In this document: positions 61,885-64,000 of the stretch, piece by piece
How positions within the stretch are numbered: the stretch's first letter is position 1
Layout: the number at the start of each line of letters is the position of its first letter
Assembly: GCF_013415885.1 (NCBI RefSeq)
Contig: NZ_CP058910.1
Span: 4,402,001-4,466,000, forward strand
Source of the DNA: Halosimplex rubrum
Lineage (GTDB): Archaea; Halobacteriota; Halobacteria; Halobacteriales; Haloarculaceae
Length of the DNA stretch: 64,000 bases
Direction: 5' to 3'
Made by a program: the position numbers and the translations under genes
The notes under the pieces: generated by a model
Seen by the model: only the letters and a program-made list of their open reading frames with translations
Databases searched by the model: none
What the model was told of the DNA's origin: nothing

Positions 61885-61992
61885 GCGCCGAGGGCGCCGG
61901 TCGCGATTCCGCCGCGAACGCGCCGTCCCGGTCCAGTCTGCCGCTACGGACACGCTTTTTCCCGCGTATCGAGTCCCTGGGATAGAACCGCC

Positions 61993-62715
61993 ATGACGCT
62001 CACACCCGAGAAGCGAGACCGGCTGGAGAACCTCCACAGCGCGCTTATCAACGACATCACCGACGAGATGGGCATCGACGACAACGTCATCCCCGGCACG
62101 CGCATCCGCCCCGTCTGGTCGAAGGAGCCGACCGTGGGCACCGCCCACACGGCCCAGCGCGTCGATATCGGCTACGCCGAAGGGGAGTGGGACCCCGAGG
62201 ACGACGGCGACGACGAGGACGAGGACGCGACCGAAGACGACCGCGACGCCGAGGACATCGACTTCTTCCAGTACCTCGAAGCCACCGAGGAGGGTGACTT
62301 CGTCGTCATGGCCGCGCCGAAGGACACCGAGGTCGGGCTGTGGGGCGAACTCCTCAGCACGATCGTTCAGGAGAACGGCGCGACCGGCGCGCTCATCGAC
62401 GGCCCCACGCGGGACTCGACGATGATCGAACAGCACGAGTTCCCCGTCTGGTCGGACGGCCACAGCGCCATCGAGTCGTTCGGGCGCGTCAGTTTTCGCG
62501 AGTGGGACGTGCCCGTCGAGGTCCACGACGTGACCATCGCGCCCGGCGACGTGATCTTCGCCGACTACCAGTCGATCGCGGTCATCGACCCCGACATCGT
62601 CGACGAGGTGCTCGAACGCGGCGAGGAGGAGCTCGAACAGGAGAACGCGGTCCGCTCGGACATCCGCGACGGCGACAGCGTCTACGAGGTGTGGGACCGC
62701 TACGGCACGCTGTAG
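61993..62715 (+). CDS. RraA-family protein / HMG-aldolase-like
   Basis: The protein has 240 residues. The pattern of the RraA/4-hydroxy-4-methyl-2-oxoglutarate aldolase family is visible in LHSALINDITDEMGIDDNVI, VGTAHTAQRVDI, DFVVMAAPKDTEVGLWGELL (the metal-binding GxxxG block), GATGALIDGPTRDSTMIEQ (the conserved G-x-x-x-D-G-x-x-R-D) and GDVIFADYQSIAVID. A very acidic insertion (residues about 65-95) is unusual. It may be an aldolase or a protein-interaction member that lost catalysis; the family contains both. Confidence 0.85.
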   Translation: MTLTPEKRDRLENLHSALINDITDEMGIDDNVIPGTRIRPVWSKEPTVGTAHTAQRVDIGYAEGEWDPEDDGDDEDEDATEDDRDAEDIDFFQYLEATEEGDFVVMAAPKDTEVGLWGELLSTIVQENGATGALIDGPTRDSTMIEQHEFPVWSDGHSAIESFGRVSFREWDVPVEVHDVTIAPGDVIFADYQSIAVIDPDIVDEVLERGEEELEQENAVRSDIRDGDSVYEVWDRYGTL

Positions 62716-62758
62716 AGTAGTGTGACCCGCGCGGGCGATCCGCGGTCGAGCCCGACGC

Positions 62759-62884
62759 TCACAGGTCGAACAGCCGCGCCGCGGCGCCGGCCAGCAGGAT
62801 CAGTGCGCCCAGGATGAAGGTCCCGGGAACGGGGAGGACGAACACGAGGGCGCCGGAGACGAGGATCTTCGTCGAGAGTCTCAT
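62759..62884 (-). CDS. 41-residue membrane protein
   Basis: MRLSTKILVSGALVFVLPVP followed by TFILGALILLAGAAARLFDL gives one or two membrane spans with a short loop, ending at a TGA at 62759-62761. Position between two genes and consistent hydrophobicity support coding, and it resembles tiny conserved haloarchaeal membrane proteins, but no family could be named. Confidence 0.5.
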   Translation of the reverse strand: MRLSTKILVSGALVFVLPVPGTFILGALILLAGAAARLFDL

Positions 62885-62957
62885 GTCGGGTTCACGGGCG
62901 GCGTCCGGACGGTTGTGAGTTTGGTCGGATCGGCTGGCGCCGTCGCCCCCATTCCGG

Positions 62958-64000
62958 TCACTGCAGATACCCCAACTGTTCGAGTCGCGCCTTGCGCTCG
63001 GCGCCGATGGAGACCGATCCGCGCTCGCCGGCGGCGTCGACGGAGTCGAGCCAGTCGTCGAGCGCGTCGGTCAGGTCGGCGACGAGGTCGGGGCGAGCCT
63101 CGGACACGTCGGTCGCCTCGGCCGGGTCGGCGTCGAGGTCGTAGAGGCGTTCGGAGCCGTCGGAGCCGCGGATCAGTTTGTGCTCGTCGGTCCTGATGGC
63201 CCGCAGCGACCGGTCGTAGGTCCGGAGGTCCTCGGGCACCCGACCGAGGTTGCGTTCGAGCGCGGCCATCGACGGCTGGGGCGCCACGTACTCGCTGACG
63301 ACGAACTCCCGAGCGGGAGTCCCGGCGTCGGGGTGGAACGAGGTGCCGTGGAACCGCTCGCGAGCCTCGGGCGCCTCGATGTCGGCGGCGTCCAGCAGCG
63401 TCGGCGGGAGGTCCAGCAGGCTCACGAGGGCTTCGAGGTCCGACCCGCCGGTGAACGCGCCGCCGTGGAGGACGAGCGGCACCCGAACGAGCGTGTCGTA
63501 GAGGCAGTACTGGTGGTCCATCATGCCGTGGTCGCCGACGTTCTCGCCGTGGTCGGCGGTGACGACGAGGATCGTGTCCTCCCACTCCCCGGCGGCCTGC
63601 AGGGCGGTCCGGAGCGCGGCCAGTTGCTCGTCGAAATAGGTGATCTCGCCGCGGTACAGCGCCCGGAGGAGCGCGAGGTCGCGCTCCGAGAGGTCCAGAT
63701 CGCCGGCGAGGAACTCCCACGGTTTCTGGGGCACCTCCATCGCCTCCTCGTAGGTGGCGCCCTCGGGGAGGTGGCGCTCGGTCGTCTCCCGGGGCGGCCG
63801 GTACTCCAGGTGGGGTTCGAGGTAGTTGACCAGCAGGAAGAACGGATCGTCGCTCGACCGGTCGGTCACCCAGTCGGCGATCCAGTTCGTCGAGCGCTCG
63901 GCGCCGTCGTCCGAGCGGTCGCGGACGAACTGCCGGTACAGCGTGTTGGCGGCGTTGACCACCGGGTTGCCGTCGAACAGTTTCCGGGCGACCAGACGGG
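62958..64000 (-). CDS. sulfatase, 5' partial
   Basis: The frame continues past the right edge of the window. The visible 347 residues include the second half of the sulfatase/alkaline-phosphatase fold: FFLLVNYLEPHLEYRPP, YRGEITYFDEQLAALRTALQ, EDTILVVTADHGENVGDHGM (metal-binding D-H-G-E), QYCLYDTLVRVPLVLHGG, LLDLPPTLLDAADIEAPEAR, FHGTSFH and SEYVAPQPS, YDLDADPAEATDVSEARPDL. The N-terminal part with the formylglycine C/S-x-P-x-R motif lies outside. It probably removes sulfate or phosphate groups from surface glycans or similar substrates. Confidence 0.9.
   Translation of the reverse strand, partial: RLVARKLFDGNPVVNAANTLYRQFVRDRSDDGAERSTNWIADWVTDRSSDDPFFLLVNYLEPHLEYRPPRETTERHLPEGATYEEAMEVPQKPWEFLAGDLDLSERDLALLRALYRGEITYFDEQLAALRTALQAAGEWEDTILVVTADHGENVGDHGMMDHQYCLYDTLVRVPLVLHGGAFTGGSDLEALVSLLDLPPTLLDAADIEAPEARERFHGTSFHPDAGTPAREFVVSEYVAPQPSMAALERNLGRVPEDLRTYDRSLRAIRTDEHKLIRGSDGSERLYDLDADPAEATDVSEARPDLVADLTDALDDWLDSVDAAGERGSVSIGAERKARLEQLGYLQ

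Overview
The window is haloarchaeal (class Halobacteria). Most of it is GC-rich DNA encoding very acidic proteins. It carries an archaeal TFB, haloarchaeal zinc-ribbon and SWIM proteins, cold-shock proteins of the haloarchaeal type, and several genes whose TATA-like box lies about 27-30 bases before the start codon, as expected for leaderless transcripts. I recognise no rRNA, tRNA or CRISPR array.

Bases 1 to about 36,490 look like one integrated, conjugation-type mobile element with defence cargo. A two-gene tyrosine-integrase operon (34896-36490) sits at its right edge and ends in an 8-base palindrome shared with the chromosomal gene mutS. Next to it are a 1301-residue conjugation-type ATPase, a CPBP membrane protease and a module (26678-29030) holding a DUF6735-like protein, a TFB paralogue, a small zinc-ribbon protein and a SWIM protein. 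The left end is outside the window. Cargo includes a four-gene type I restriction-modification operon (hsdM-hsdS-hsdR-metallopeptidase, 26373 to 19771), an ArdC/metalloprotease anti-restriction-like gene, a PIN-GNAT-EVE fusion with an ASCH partner, a HEPN-like protein, an AlbA_2-like protein, a partial PD-(D/E)XK protein beside a polytopic membrane protein, and an OB-fold ssDNA-binding-like protein preceded by a run of inverted repeats. There are also decayed genes (carbonic anhydrase and two unknowns), an IS6-type insertion sequence, and dispersed GC-rich repeats with hairpins.

The best candidate for an undescribed system is the AT-rich gene at 10824-12758. It keeps the whole HsdM scaffold, but the catalytic N-P-P-F motif has become D-F-P-V and the SAM-binding loop is altered. 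It is fused to a C-terminal Rossmann-like domain resembling TIR or nucleoside-deoxyribosyltransferase folds. This could be a repurposed, catalytically dead methylase acting as a sensor for a nucleotide-consuming effector. A true HsdM in the same window allows direct motif-by-motif comparison.

Bases 36,483 to 64,000 look like ordinary chromosome: mutS, a sugar isomerase/epimerase, a Tat lipoprotein, a Gfo/Idh/MocA oxidoreductase, a membrane glycosyltransferase, a thioredoxin-reductase-like flavoprotein, otsA-otsB, an M48 protease, katG, an aldo/keto reductase, a triple cold-shock gene array, DUF429, AIM24, an F420-type luciferase-like oxidoreductase, an RraA-like protein and a sulfatase running off the end. 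Local intrusions are a toxin-antitoxin remnant (vapB with a gutted vapC) beside mutS and a divergent cytosine-5 methyltransferase/restriction endonuclease pair (56158-58756).
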